Shown here in pieces: positions 54,307 to 63,467 of a stretch of DNA of 64,000 bases. The notes beneath the pieces are model-generated. The model was not told the DNA's origin. It searched no databases and was given only the letters and a program-made list of their open reading frames with translations. This stretch comes from Bacteroidota bacterium. GTDB lineage: Bacteria; Bacteroidota; Bacteroidia; Cytophagales; Spirosomataceae. A program made the translations under genes and the position numbers. Every line of letters begins with the position of its first letter. Position 1 is the first letter of the stretch. The stretch covers positions 124,001-188,000 of the forward strand of contig JAIUOF010000004.1 of the NCBI GenBank assembly GCA_020161355.1, written 5' to 3'.

Positions 54307-57300
54307 ATGAAAAAAATATTCTTCCTTACTTTGCTTTTGTGCCTCGGTATTGCCGCCAAAGCACAGTTCCCACAGATGCAGGCTCTTACCGACCAGATCA
54401 CCCAGCACGAAAAAATCTACACCAGAGCCGAAATGGCAAAAATGGTAAGTACGCTCAAGAAAGAAAACATACTCAACGATGAGGGAGAAAAGATTATCAA
54501 CGGCTACCTGCTTGATGGGCAGCCCCTTGCGATATTCGACTCAAAAGTCACCCTGAAAGAAGAACAAAAAAGTATGCTGGATATTTATGGCGGCGTACTT
54601 AAGGCTGTCGATAGCCTGCTCATGAACAAAACCGCCATGCTGGGCTTTCTGGGCTATCTCGATATGGCCAAAAACTTCGAAAAAGTAAACCTGAAAAAAT
54701 CGCCTGAAAAGTTTAGGCTCAAGCCCATTTTTGGTGCTAAAATGAGCTTCGATGTGAATTTACAATATGACCAGAATAACCCGCTCAAATACACCTATGA
54801 CAATGAGAAAGTGAGGCCCTATTATATCTCTACTATGAAAAGTCTGCAATCGGCCGGCTTGATTTCTGATCTGGTTTTGGCTGATGCCCTCCTTTGGCTC
54901 GAAAAAGACGAAGTCGATATTTACCGCGACTTCAACGTGTTTTTCTACACTGCAGCCCGAAACCTTTTTTATGAAAACTATGAAAGTTTTAGAAAAAGCC
55001 AATTGTCAAAAATTGACTCGCTGCAAAATGCCGGCTTGCTTTCCGTCCAAAATTCCAACAGCCTGAAAAGCCAGGTGAAAGATTACAAGCTTTTGGAAAA
55101 AAGCCGCATTCTTGAAAAAATTCCCGGTAGTGTGATTTTGAAAAAGTCTGATTTTATGGGCTTAAGCAAGCTTGACTATTACAAAAAACTCACAGCCGCT
55201 GTCAGCAAGTTGATTCCCGAACTAAAAATTGAAGAAATAAGCCTCAACACCATCCCTGTCGATGATGTCGTAAAAAAAGAAAAAATCAATTTGGATAAAT
55301 TTATCCCCGGTTTCAACATCAATGACTTCATGACTTTCAGCCAGGATGACCTGCAAATCAAAATCGGAAATGATACTTACAAACGAACATTCGAGGACTT
55401 CTCCGTAGTGAGCGACAACCCAACTTTCGGGAAATTTCTGGAACAAATCTTTAAAATAAAATCAAACTTCTGGATTTCAGACCCTAATATCCAGCTGTTT
55501 AACGACTATCTTTCTGATATTGGCCATCCAAAACGTTTACTTTTGATAGGAAACGAGATGAGTCTTTTCCCAAAACCCTCATTTGAAGAAAAAACACTGA
55601 TGCTATTGGATGAAGCCCAGTTTGAAGTCGTAAAAAACAAAATGGCCGGAATCAAAAAAATGGTGGGAAATACCGCCTATTTTGACCGCAGCAACAGTAT
55701 CGAGACCCTCATGGGTGTAGCCGAAAGTCTGCAGAATATGGCATATATCCCGGCTGGAGTTAACCTCCGACAGTTTATTCTTGACAACCGCAGTACCAAA
55801 TCCAACAACTACAAGGATCTTTTAATCAGCAGATCACTCATGTCATCCTCTGATTACATTGGTCAACTTCCGGCCATCACCGAAATCAAAGATTTGGTGG
55901 AGCTCAGAAACACATTCCAAGCTATCAAGCTAAAAGCCGGTGACAGTTTCCAACCCGAAGCCCTCCATGACAACTTTGATCAGGCAGCAAAAGAAGAAGC
56001 CGGAAAACCTGTTCATATAGAATTTGGTTTCAAAGCCAATGGTATCGAATACCTCGATTCCCTCACTTATGACCCAAACAGCTATATGGCTTTAGGTTTG
56101 GCAGGCTATCCATCGCAGATAATTGGAAATATCAATGCAGCTTTGGGTAACGGTAATAAGAAAATCAGGATGTTTAAGGATGAAAAATTCCAGTCGCATC
56201 TAATAATGTTGTCCCCTGAAAAAATAACTGAATTACAGGAAAAAGTAGGGTTTTATATCGAAACTGATGTACAACAAGCGGCGGTCGAAGTGGTAGAGCA
56301 GGCTGTTTCAAATATGCTCCAAAAAGACACCGTTTTGAATTTCCTTAAAACCAATGACCTCATCGCAGATTCCGATGTAGAAAGAATCGAGGCATCAGGA
56401 ATCGAATATTTCGAAAATGCTCAACAGGTTTTCCAATACCTCAAAGACCGCTTGGAAATCGACATCAAAGATTATATTACAAAAACAGAAGAAGATTTCA
56501 TTTCGGATATCCTTAAGAAATCAGTCGAAAAATTCCTTCCGGGTTCGGTTTTGAAAATTACAAGCATTGAAAAATCACCGGAAAACATTGATGATTTTAT
56601 CGTCAAATTTAAAGTTGACGACGAGGAATACTATCAATATTTTTACAGCATTGGATTTACTTTCAGGCAAATAAAAGAGCAATCGGGTACTGAAGATATG
56701 TATTTCGAAAAAATATACTTCCCGCAGTCATTTATCAATGTACTTCGTGCCGACAAAGGCTTACCGGCCAATATTCAGCAATACTACGATAATCAGTCAA
56801 AATACTATTTCGTGGCAACTACCGACGATTTCAACATAAAAATGGCTACCTATACCGGCTCTACACCAGGTAAAAAAGAAATCCTGGAAATGTTTAAAAC
56901 ACTTTCTGCCAGCAAGTTAATCAAAGCAAAAACAGAAGCTGAACTCAATGAAGCTGTAAAAATGTATCGGGCAAAAGCCCCTTCCTATACAGCCAATGAC
57001 ATGTTTGATGAAGACACCCACATCAGGGTTTTGTTTGAAAACACTACTACCCAAAAAATACCTGAATTCCTATCATTTCTCAGCGAAAATCAAATTCAGA
57101 TTCAGCAATATATCGATAACATCGACAAGGTCAATACCGAAAAAGACCTCGAGCTGCAAAAAGAGAGCCCGGCTGCAAAAATCATCAGAAAAGGAAGTTT
57201 CATGATTTATGGCAAAAAGGTGGCTTTTGAAATCTCTCTTTTAGGCGAAAACGGATACTATTGTGACTTTGATGAGTTTTTTGAGAAAATCATAAAACCT

Positions 57301-57423
57301 GTTAACACGGCCATTGGTACCCGAAACCCTAAAAAGCTCTATTTGGGTGAAGACCTGTTCCTGTATTTTCTCACTCCAGATCAAAAAACCACCCTTGAAA
57401 GTCTGGGTATGTATTTCAGATAA
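54307..57423 (+). CDS. Large secreted protein of unknown function with internal repeats, 1038 aa
   Basis: Signal peptide MKKIFFLTLLLCLGIAAKAQ. No family is recognised. Two repeat types are visible. Helical pairs like AGLISDLVLADAL, AGLLSVQNSNSL, NDLIADSDVERI and ENILNDEGEKII (x-L-x-x-x-L-I-s-d) recall short helical hairpin motifs. A beta/alpha module recurs about four times: a strand pair (DDLQIKIGNDTYKRTF; PVHIEFGFKANGIEYL; DDFIVKFKVDDEEYY; GSFMIYGKKVAFEISL) then a G-x-x-x-x-K stretch and a final F/L-rich strand (GHPKRLLLIGNEMSLFP; NKKIRMFKDEKFQSHL; NPKKLYLGEDLFLYFL). This implies a modular, duplicated, extracellular or periplasmic protein. It stands alone behind a terminator. Confidence 0.7.
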   Translation: MKKIFFLTLLLCLGIAAKAQFPQMQALTDQITQHEKIYTRAEMAKMVSTLKKENILNDEGEKIINGYLLDGQPLAIFDSKVTLKEEQKSMLDIYGGVLKAVDSLLMNKTAMLGFLGYLDMAKNFEKVNLKKSPEKFRLKPIFGAKMSFDVNLQYDQNNPLKYTYDNEKVRPYYISTMKSLQSAGLISDLVLADALLWLEKDEVDIYRDFNVFFYTAARNLFYENYESFRKSQLSKIDSLQNAGLLSVQNSNSLKSQVKDYKLLEKSRILEKIPGSVILKKSDFMGLSKLDYYKKLTAAVSKLIPELKIEEISLNTIPVDDVVKKEKINLDKFIPGFNINDFMTFSQDDLQIKIGNDTYKRTFEDFSVVSDNPTFGKFLEQIFKIKSNFWISDPNIQLFNDYLSDIGHPKRLLLIGNEMSLFPKPSFEEKTLMLLDEAQFEVVKNKMAGIKKMVGNTAYFDRSNSIETLMGVAESLQNMAYIPAGVNLRQFILDNRSTKSNNYKDLLISRSLMSSSDYIGQLPAITEIKDLVELRNTFQAIKLKAGDSFQPEALHDNFDQAAKEEAGKPVHIEFGFKANGIEYLDSLTYDPNSYMALGLAGYPSQIIGNINAALGNGNKKIRMFKDEKFQSHLIMLSPEKITELQEKVGFYIETDVQQAAVEVVEQAVSNMLQKDTVLNFLKTNDLIADSDVERIEASGIEYFENAQQVFQYLKDRLEIDIKDYITKTEEDFISDILKKSVEKFLPGSVLKITSIEKSPENIDDFIVKFKVDDEEYYQYFYSIGFTFRQIKEQSGTEDMYFEKIYFPQSFINVLRADKGLPANIQQYYDNQSKYYFVATTDDFNIKMATYTGSTPGKKEILEMFKTLSASKLIKAKTEAELNEAVKMYRAKAPSYTANDMFDEDTHIRVLFENTTTQKIPEFLSFLSENQIQIQQYIDNIDKVNTEKDLELQKESPAAKIIRKGSFMIYGKKVAFEISLLGENGYYCDFDEFFEKIIKPVNTAIGTRNPKKLYLGEDLFLYFLTPDQKTTLESLGMYFR

Positions 57424-57529
57424 AAGCGTTTAGAATAATTTCTGACAATATTGAATATCAAAGGATTATATTGAAAAAAAATTAACCCTAGGTTTTAATA
57501 AAACTTAAATAAAATGAAAACCTTGAAGC

Positions 57530-57683
57530 CAATCTTCAGTGTTTAGAAAATTTTATTGCTCTAAATTTATTTTCCGGTTGTTGAGTATCAAAAATTTTCG
57601 TGACACTTTGAAGATTGTTCCCTTTCTTTGAATACTTTCTTTGGGAAGGCAAAGAAAGTATTGCCCCTCCGGCGAGGAGACGC
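57530..57683 (+). repeat. Structured repeat family B, copy 2
   Basis: CAATCTTC (57530-57537) pairs with GAAGATTG (57610-57617); AGTGT (57538-57542) with ACACT (57603-57607); GAAAATTTT (57546-57554) with AAAATTTTC (57591-57599). The conserved core words AGTGTTTAGAAAA and TTTTCGTGACACTTTG are shared with copy 1. A second hairpin, TACTTTCTTTG/CAAAGAAAGTA (57633-57643, 57650-57660), and a short CCTC-CGGC-GAGG hairpin ending near 57683 complete it. Confidence 0.8.
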
Positions 57684-57843
57684 AAGTATGAATTAAACTA
57701 AGACCAGGCTATAAAATTCTGATTATAAATATTTTGAATAACCCAAGCTTCCCAATTTTAAAAATTTAAAATAATACACAACATTTGGATTTATTTTCTA
57801 AAACCGGAATCAGATTAAAATTATCATCGGGAAGTAAATTTCG

Positions 57844-57851
57844 TAAATTTG
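57844..57851 (+). promoter_or_regulatory. Possible -7 box for gpsA
   Basis: TAAATTTG fits TAnnTTTG, 22 nt before the ATG of gpsA. No clear -33 box. Confidence 0.35.
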
Positions 57852-57873
57852 CCACCAAAAAACGATTCAACAA

Positions 57874-58860
57874 ATGACCATAACCATTATCGGGGGAGGC
57901 AGCTGGGCTACCGCTCTCATCAAAATACTTACCGACAATAACCATAAAATCAAGTGGTGGCTTCGCAATACCGAGGCCATCAACCATATCAAAAAGCATC
58001 ATCATAACCCGGAATACCTCAGTGGCGTGGAGCTGCACCCCTCAAAGGTAAAGCCCTATCACAGCCTCAAAGATGCTCTTAAAGGCACCGAATGGGTGGT
58101 GCTGGCCATCCCGGCAGCATTTGTTGAGTCGGCATTGTCAGAGCTCAGTCCCGAAAACTTCAAAGGTAAAAAGGTCGTATCAGGAGTAAAAGGGATAGTC
58201 CCTGGCAAAAATTTACTGGTCACAGACTGGCTTTCTGCCCAATTCCAAATCGACAAAAAAAACCTCGCTGCCATAGCCGGACCATGCCATGCCGAGGAGA
58301 TTGCTCTCGAAAAACAGTCTTATCTCACCATTGCCTCCGAAGGCATCGACACCGCCCAAGCTTTTGCCACTATGATGGCCAACCGATACGTCAAAACCTC
58401 CCCTTCTACCGACATCGACGGGGTTGAATACGCCGCCGTCATGAAAAACATCGTGGCCCTCGCCTGCGGTATCACGCACGGGTTGGGTGCCGGAGACAAC
58501 TTCCAGGCCGTGATGGTTTCCAACGCCATGCTCGAAATCGAGCGTTTCGTGGACAAAATCTCACCTTTTCAACGCCAAATCAACGCCTCCGCATACCTGG
58601 GCGACCTGCTCGTTACGGCCTACTCGCAGTTTAGCCGCAACCGCACCTTTGGCAACATGATCGGCAGGGGGTACTCAGTTTCCACCGCCCAAATGGAGAT
58701 GAAAATGATAGCCGAGGGGTATTTCGCTACCAAAAGCATTCAGGAAATCAACAAAAACCTGGGGGTAAACATGCCCATTCTTGATTTTTCATATCAGGTT
58801 TTATACAAAAAAGCCCCCTTGCTCAAAGCCTTCGAGAGCCTGAAAGATAAGCTTATCTAA
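57874..58860 (+). CDS. gpsA: Glycerol-3-phosphate dehydrogenase [NAD(P)+], 328 aa
   Basis: The Rossmann motif GGGSWATAL lies at residues 7-15, followed by VVLAIPAAFVESAL, SGVKGIVPGKNLLVTDW, GPCHAEEI and the catalytic-lysine segment EYAAVMKNIVALACGITHGLGAGDN. The C-terminal substrate domain has LGDLLVTAYSQFSRNRTFG and ends DKLI. The enzyme makes sn-glycerol 3-phosphate from dihydroxyacetone phosphate for phospholipid synthesis, in the cytoplasm. Length is normal. Its 5' region carries family B copy 2 and its 3' region carries family A copy 3. Confidence 0.95.
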   Translation: MTITIIGGGSWATALIKILTDNNHKIKWWLRNTEAINHIKKHHHNPEYLSGVELHPSKVKPYHSLKDALKGTEWVVLAIPAAFVESALSELSPENFKGKKVVSGVKGIVPGKNLLVTDWLSAQFQIDKKNLAAIAGPCHAEEIALEKQSYLTIASEGIDTAQAFATMMANRYVKTSPSTDIDGVEYAAVMKNIVALACGITHGLGAGDNFQAVMVSNAMLEIERFVDKISPFQRQINASAYLGDLLVTAYSQFSRNRTFGNMIGRGYSVSTAQMEMKMIAEGYFATKSIQEINKNLGVNMPILDFSYQVLYKKAPLLKAFESLKDKLI

Positions 58861-58868
58861 AATGTTAT

Positions 58869-58995
58869 GGGCGTGCCACCCCAACTGATGACTTGTCAGT
58901 CATCAGTTGGGGGTCGGGTGTTCGCTACTCGCCTCCTCCCACGCTTAGGGCGTGGTGCGGGGGCTCAAACATGCCACTCACCCCCTCACGCGGGC
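58869..58995 (+). repeat. Dispersed repeat family A, copy 3
   Basis: GGGCGTGCC, then a 14-bp hairpin (CCCCAACTGATGAC with GTCATCAGTTGGGG), GGTCGGGTGTTCGCTACTCGC, a CCACGC/GCGTGG hairpin, GCTCAAACA and CACGCGGGC. The word order equals that of copies 1 and 2; the stem sequences differ. Confidence 0.7.
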
Positions 58996-59031
58996 ATTTC
59001 CTTCCAGAAAAAATAATATCGTGGTGAAAAT

Positions 59032-59150
59032 TTGGCTAAAGCCAATGGTCTTATTGTATCGTATTTTGACAAATGGGCTAAAGCCCATTTCTATTGAATA
59101 TATTACTCTAATTTCCCATCTCATTCAATTCCCTCCAGCTTTAGCTGGAG
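59032..59150. repeat. Three hairpins with TAAA loops
   Basis: TTGGC-TAAA-GCCAA (59032-59045), AAATGGGC-TAAA-GCCCATTT (59071-59090) and CTCCAGC-TTTA-GCTGGAG (59133-59150). The stems differ but the loop sequence is constant (TTTA is TAAA on the other strand). No gene is present. Confidence 0.75.
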
Positions 59151-59279
59151 ATTATATTTAAACGCAAACAAAATCCCGGGTTTAGCCGAATTTTCATCAC
59201 GAAAAATAATTTGAAAAAAATTAAAATCTACATTCAAGGATTTTTATCTAAATTTCAAATAAATATCTTTTAATCTTAA

Positions 59280-60836
59280 ATGGAATATGACTACATCATC
59301 ATCGGCAGCGGTTTTGGGGGCTCGGTTTCGGCATTGCGACTTTCCCAAAAAGGCTATAAGGTGCTGGTAATCGAACAAGGAAAATGGTTTAACAAACCCG
59401 AAGACTTCCCTAAAACCAACTGGAACCTCAGAAAATGGCTCTGGATGCCCGCTTTGGGTCTAAGAGGAATTTTCAAACTCTCGTTTTTCCGACATGTAAC
59501 GGTACTCAGTGGCACAGGTGTAGGTGGGGGCTCATTGGTATATGCCAACACCCTCCCCATTCCCAAAGATGAATATTTCAACACAGGCTCATGGGCCAAA
59601 CTCGCTGACTGGAAGTCTGAACTCGCTCCGTTTTATGCCTTAGGAAAGAAAATGCTGGGTGCTACAGCTCACCCTTACATGAGCCGCAGCGACAAAGCCA
59701 TGCAACAGCTTGCCACTGAAATAGGAAGACCAGAGGCCTTTGAAAAAACCGATGTAGCGGTGTATTTTGGAAAACCGGAGGTCACCGTAACTGACCCATA
59801 TTTTGATGGCCAGGGACCCGACCGCACCGGTTGCTGCCTCTGCGGTGGTTGTATGGTAGGCTGCCGGTTCAATGCCAAAAATACCCTGGACAAAAATTAC
59901 CTGCACCTGGCCCAAAAAGCCGGAGCGAAAATTTTGGCCGAAAGCCGTGTCTTTGATGTAAAACCAATTGGAGAACAAGGCGAAAACGGTTATGAAGTGT
60001 TTTTCAAACCTACTTTTTCCACTTTCGGAAAAACTCAAAAAATAAGAGCCAAAGGGGTAATTTTTGCTGGAGGAGTGATGGGAACTGTTAAACTACTTTT
60101 AAATTTAAAACGCACAAGTCTGCCCAATCTTTCTGATAATCTTGGGCATGACATCAGAACCAACTCTGAGAGTCTTATCGGTGTTACCACTTTTCAAAAA
60201 GTGGATATGACTGAGGGAATAGCCATAGGTTCAATAATCCAGCTGGACGAGAGCCGCCATGTAGAACCCGTAAAATACTCTGCCGGTTCCGGATTCTGGA
60301 GATTATTTTTCGCCCCAATGGTTTCCGGCAACTCCATGGTTTCAAGAGGTTTGAAAGCCATCGGAAAGCTTTTCACCGAACCCTGGAGCCATTTGAAAGC
60401 ATTTGCGATTGACGATTGGAGCAAACGCACCCTCATCATGCTTTACATGGAAAGTATTGATTCTACACTAAGATTTTCAAAAGGTCTTCTCGGAAATATG
60501 ACCTCCCGACTCAGCAGTGGCCCACCTCCCAAGGGCAATAATCCCAAAGCACAGGAACTGGCCCGAAAAATGGAGAAAATCATTGACGGAAAAGCAATGG
60601 TAATGAATATCGAAACCATTCTGGGCATACCCACTACAGCACACATCCTGGGCGGGGCGGTGATGGGAGAAGATGCGACAGCGGGTGTTATTGACCGTGA
60701 CAATAAAGTCTTTGGCTATGAAAATATGATGATTTGCGACGGTAGCATGATTTCGGCCAATATTGGAGTTAATCCAAGTCTTAGCATTACCGCAATAACC
60801 GAACGGGCCATGAGCTTTATTCCTGAAAAAAAATAA
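59280..60836 (+). CDS. GMC-family FAD oxidoreductase (cholesterol-oxidase-like), 518 aa
   Basis: The FAD Rossmann motif (YIIIGSGFGGSVSALRLSQKGYKVLVIEQG) starts the protein, followed by LSGTGVGGGSLVYAN and the C-terminal GMC segment (ILGGAVMGEDATAGVIDRDNKVFGYENMMICDGSMISANIGVNPSLSI). Between them is a cysteine cluster, C185-x2-C188-x2-C191-x3-C195 (CCLCGGCMVGC), with the spacing of a 4Fe-4S site. No signal peptide; cytoplasmic or membrane-associated. Relatives oxidise sterol or other alcohol substrates; the true substrate is unknown. It converges on the GH3 gene. Confidence 0.85.
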   Translation: MEYDYIIIGSGFGGSVSALRLSQKGYKVLVIEQGKWFNKPEDFPKTNWNLRKWLWMPALGLRGIFKLSFFRHVTVLSGTGVGGGSLVYANTLPIPKDEYFNTGSWAKLADWKSELAPFYALGKKMLGATAHPYMSRSDKAMQQLATEIGRPEAFEKTDVAVYFGKPEVTVTDPYFDGQGPDRTGCCLCGGCMVGCRFNAKNTLDKNYLHLAQKAGAKILAESRVFDVKPIGEQGENGYEVFFKPTFSTFGKTQKIRAKGVIFAGGVMGTVKLLLNLKRTSLPNLSDNLGHDIRTNSESLIGVTTFQKVDMTEGIAIGSIIQLDESRHVEPVKYSAGSGFWRLFFAPMVSGNSMVSRGLKAIGKLFTEPWSHLKAFAIDDWSKRTLIMLYMESIDSTLRFSKGLLGNMTSRLSSGPPPKGNNPKAQELARKMEKIIDGKAMVMNIETILGIPTTAHILGGAVMGEDATAGVIDRDNKVFGYENMMICDGSMISANIGVNPSLSITAITERAMSFIPEKK

Positions 60837-60865
60837 GCCGTCGGAGAATTTATTCCCGACGGCTT
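60835..60865. terminator. Terminator between convergent GMC and GH3 genes
   Basis: AAGCCGTCGG (60835-60844) pairs with CCGACGGCTT (60856-60865), 11-nt loop. The A run upstream gives a T tract on the minus strand, so it works best for the GH3 gene. Confidence 0.8.
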
Positions 60866-60885
60866 CACTATTTTCAATCAAGCAA

Positions 60886-63186
60886 TTACTTCATTTTCAG
60901 CACATTGTTTACTTTTTCTACTACCAAAGTTTTAGGAAGTGTAAAGTCTTTTTGCAAAAGAATATTTCTGCTCGATGCACCTATTTTTACGGTATATTTT
61001 CCACCTTCTGCCACCCATGCCGAAGTTGTATCGTCAAACGAGCAAAGGTCTCTAGGCTCAAGGGTAAATGTAAGCGTCTGTGATTCTCCCGGAGCCAATA
61101 GTTTTGTTTTTGCAAAACCTTTTAACTCTTTCTCAGGTTTGTCGAGCTGTGCTACGGGTGCCGAAAGATACAGCTGAGCTATTTCTTTCCCGGCTACTTT
61201 TCCGGTATTTTTTACAGTAACAGTCGCCACTATGTTTTTACCGAAAGTCGGGCTGCTGAGTTTTAATCCTGAATATTGGAATGTGGTATATGAAAGTCCG
61301 TAACCAAATTCATACGCAGGCACAATATTTTTCTTGTCAAAACCCCTGTATCCAACATAAATACCCTCGAGATATTCTATTTCGGCGGGTTTGCTACGCA
61401 TAAATCCACCAAGCGTATGACCTGTTTTATCTTCAATTTCTTTTCCCGGAAAACCCGGAGCAGCGGGTTCATCCTCATATTTTACTGAAAACGTAGTGGC
61501 AAGTTTTCCTGAAGGGTTAACTTCTCCGCTCAAAATATCAGCAATGGCATTACCGGCTTCTTGACCGGGCTGCCAGGTGAGCAGAATACCATCTACAAGA
61601 CTTTTCCAGCTTGCTGTTTCCATTGGTCCTCCTACGTTAAGAATAACCACCACTTTTTTGCCCTGTGCATGGAATTTTTCTGAAACTGCTGCAATCAAAG
61701 CTTTTTCTGCGTCGGTGAAGTTCAGGTCATTTTCAACTTTTCTGTCAATAAACTCGCCTGATATCCTTCCGATAGTAATTATTGCCAAATCAGCCGTAAG
61801 TGCTTCATTCATATCCAGTTGTGCTACCGGCAATTCGTTAATAACCGGAGGTGGCATAAATGGCGACCTGTTTTTCGGTTGTTTGTCTTTTTCCTCTTTC
61901 AGATATTTCTCATAAGCATTTTGGATATTTTTATTCAATCCAAAACCTGCATTTTCCAGACCCTGAATGAGTGAAATCGTGTAGGCTTCGTTGACGTCAC
62001 CGCTTCCTGTTCCACCTGAAACCAGATTATAGGCAAAGTTTCCGAAAGCTGCAATTTTCTTACCTTTGGCCACCGGTAAAGCTGCATTATCATTTTTTAA
62101 TAATACCATACCTTCAGTGGCCGCATTTCTTACTACTGCCTGATGAGCCACCAGATTTGGCTTATTGGAATATTTATATCCTGCATAAGAAGGCGATATT
62201 TTCATGATATCAAGAATGCGTTCTACGTTGATATCAAGCACTTTTTCGTCTAATTTACCTTCTTTTACGGCGTTAACGATGGCTTCATATTGTTTGGTTG
62301 TACCCGGCATTATCAGGTCGTTTCCGGCTTTCATTTGTTCTACAGGATTATCGCCCCCAAACCAGTCAGTCATCACAAATCCTTTGTATTTCCAATCGCC
62401 ACGAAGTACATCTGTCAACAGTTCACGGCTTTGCGAAGTGTAAGTTCCGTTAAGTTTATTATAAGAAGACATAACCGTCCATGGTTTTCCTTCTTTTACA
62501 GCAATCTCAAATCCTTTCAGATAAATCTCTCTTATGGCTCTTTGACTTGCTTTTACGTTGATGGTATTTCGGTTAGTCTCGTGGTTGTTTAACGCAAAGT
62601 GCTTCAAAGAAGTACCTACACCCTGACTTTGGATTCCCCGAATAATGGCGGCACTCATTTTCCCGGCCAGATAGGGGTCTTCAGACATATACTCAAAATT
62701 CCTTCCTCCCAGCGGGTTGCGGTGTATGTTGATGGCTGGTCCCAAAATCACGTCCACACCATATTCTTTTACTTCATTTCCCATTGCTTTACCTACCTTA
62801 TCTATCAACTGTGTATCCCAGGTACAAGCCAGTAATGAGGAAATAGGAAAAGCAGTAGCGAAATATTTTTGTGTTTCATTGGGTCTGTCAGGCATAATTC
62901 TCAAACCTGCAGGGCCGTCAGCTACTACCATACCTTTAATACCAACCCTTGGAACGTCCGCCGTTGTTCCGGCAGCTCCAGGCACACGGGTTTGTGTCTG
63001 CCCTACCACAGGGCCACCACTCATTTCAGCAGGCAATGTAATCCCCGGCATGTTCATACCCATCCCAACCACCAGACGAGCCTTTTCTTCCATAGTCATG
63101 GAGGCCACAATCGCCTTGCTGGTTTTTATTTGAGCTGATGCTACAACAGCAACAAAGCAGAAGACCGTCAACAGTTTTACTTTCAT
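60886..63186 (-). CDS. bglX: GH3 beta-glucosidase, exported, 766 aa
   Basis: The start is at the ATG of MKVKLLTVFCFVAVVASAQ, a signal peptide; an upstream frame would add 47 residues without it. GH3 features: KHFALNNHETNR, FVMTDWFGGDNPVEQ with the nucleophile Asp in TDW, the (alpha/beta)6 sandwich (KKVVVILNVGGPME) and a C-terminal fibronectin-III-like domain (VTVKNTGKVAGKEIAQLYLSAP). It removes beta-linked glucose or related sugars from oligosaccharides in the periplasm. The length fits BglX-type enzymes. Confidence 0.9.
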   Translation of the reverse strand: MKVKLLTVFCFVAVVASAQIKTSKAIVASMTMEEKARLVVGMGMNMPGITLPAEMSGGPVVGQTQTRVPGAAGTTADVPRVGIKGMVVADGPAGLRIMPDRPNETQKYFATAFPISSLLACTWDTQLIDKVGKAMGNEVKEYGVDVILGPAINIHRNPLGGRNFEYMSEDPYLAGKMSAAIIRGIQSQGVGTSLKHFALNNHETNRNTINVKASQRAIREIYLKGFEIAVKEGKPWTVMSSYNKLNGTYTSQSRELLTDVLRGDWKYKGFVMTDWFGGDNPVEQMKAGNDLIMPGTTKQYEAIVNAVKEGKLDEKVLDINVERILDIMKISPSYAGYKYSNKPNLVAHQAVVRNAATEGMVLLKNDNAALPVAKGKKIAAFGNFAYNLVSGGTGSGDVNEAYTISLIQGLENAGFGLNKNIQNAYEKYLKEEKDKQPKNRSPFMPPPVINELPVAQLDMNEALTADLAIITIGRISGEFIDRKVENDLNFTDAEKALIAAVSEKFHAQGKKVVVILNVGGPMETASWKSLVDGILLTWQPGQEAGNAIADILSGEVNPSGKLATTFSVKYEDEPAAPGFPGKEIEDKTGHTLGGFMRSKPAEIEYLEGIYVGYRGFDKKNIVPAYEFGYGLSYTTFQYSGLKLSSPTFGKNIVATVTVKNTGKVAGKEIAQLYLSAPVAQLDKPEKELKGFAKTKLLAPGESQTLTFTLEPRDLCSFDDTTSAWVAEGGKYTVKIGASSRNILLQKDFTLPKTLVVEKVNNVLKMK

Positions 63187-63467
63187 ATTTTTAAAATTTA
63201 TTTGGAGAAACCTTATTGTATCACTTTGATAAAATAAGAACAAATGTATTATGTTTTGCAGGAAAGAAATATGGAATTGGTCAGTTTTTTTTCTGAGAAG
63301 AAGGAAATTCCACAAAATACTTGTCAACCAATTTTATATATCGGGTAAAAAAATCAGCCCCCCATTGAGTTTTAACGGCTGAAATAACTGTAAAATAAAA
63401 GAAGCTATTGCACAAAAGGAGCAGGATAGTAGCCGAAAATTTTCATCCTCACACCATTTGAAAAAGA

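Noticed and set aside
57633..57660. TACTTTCTTTG hairpin considered as a simple terminator of the 1,038-residue gene
   Set aside because: It is part of the repeated family B design (the equivalent hairpin exists in copy 1) and lies 210 nt past the stop codon, so a repeat element is the better description.
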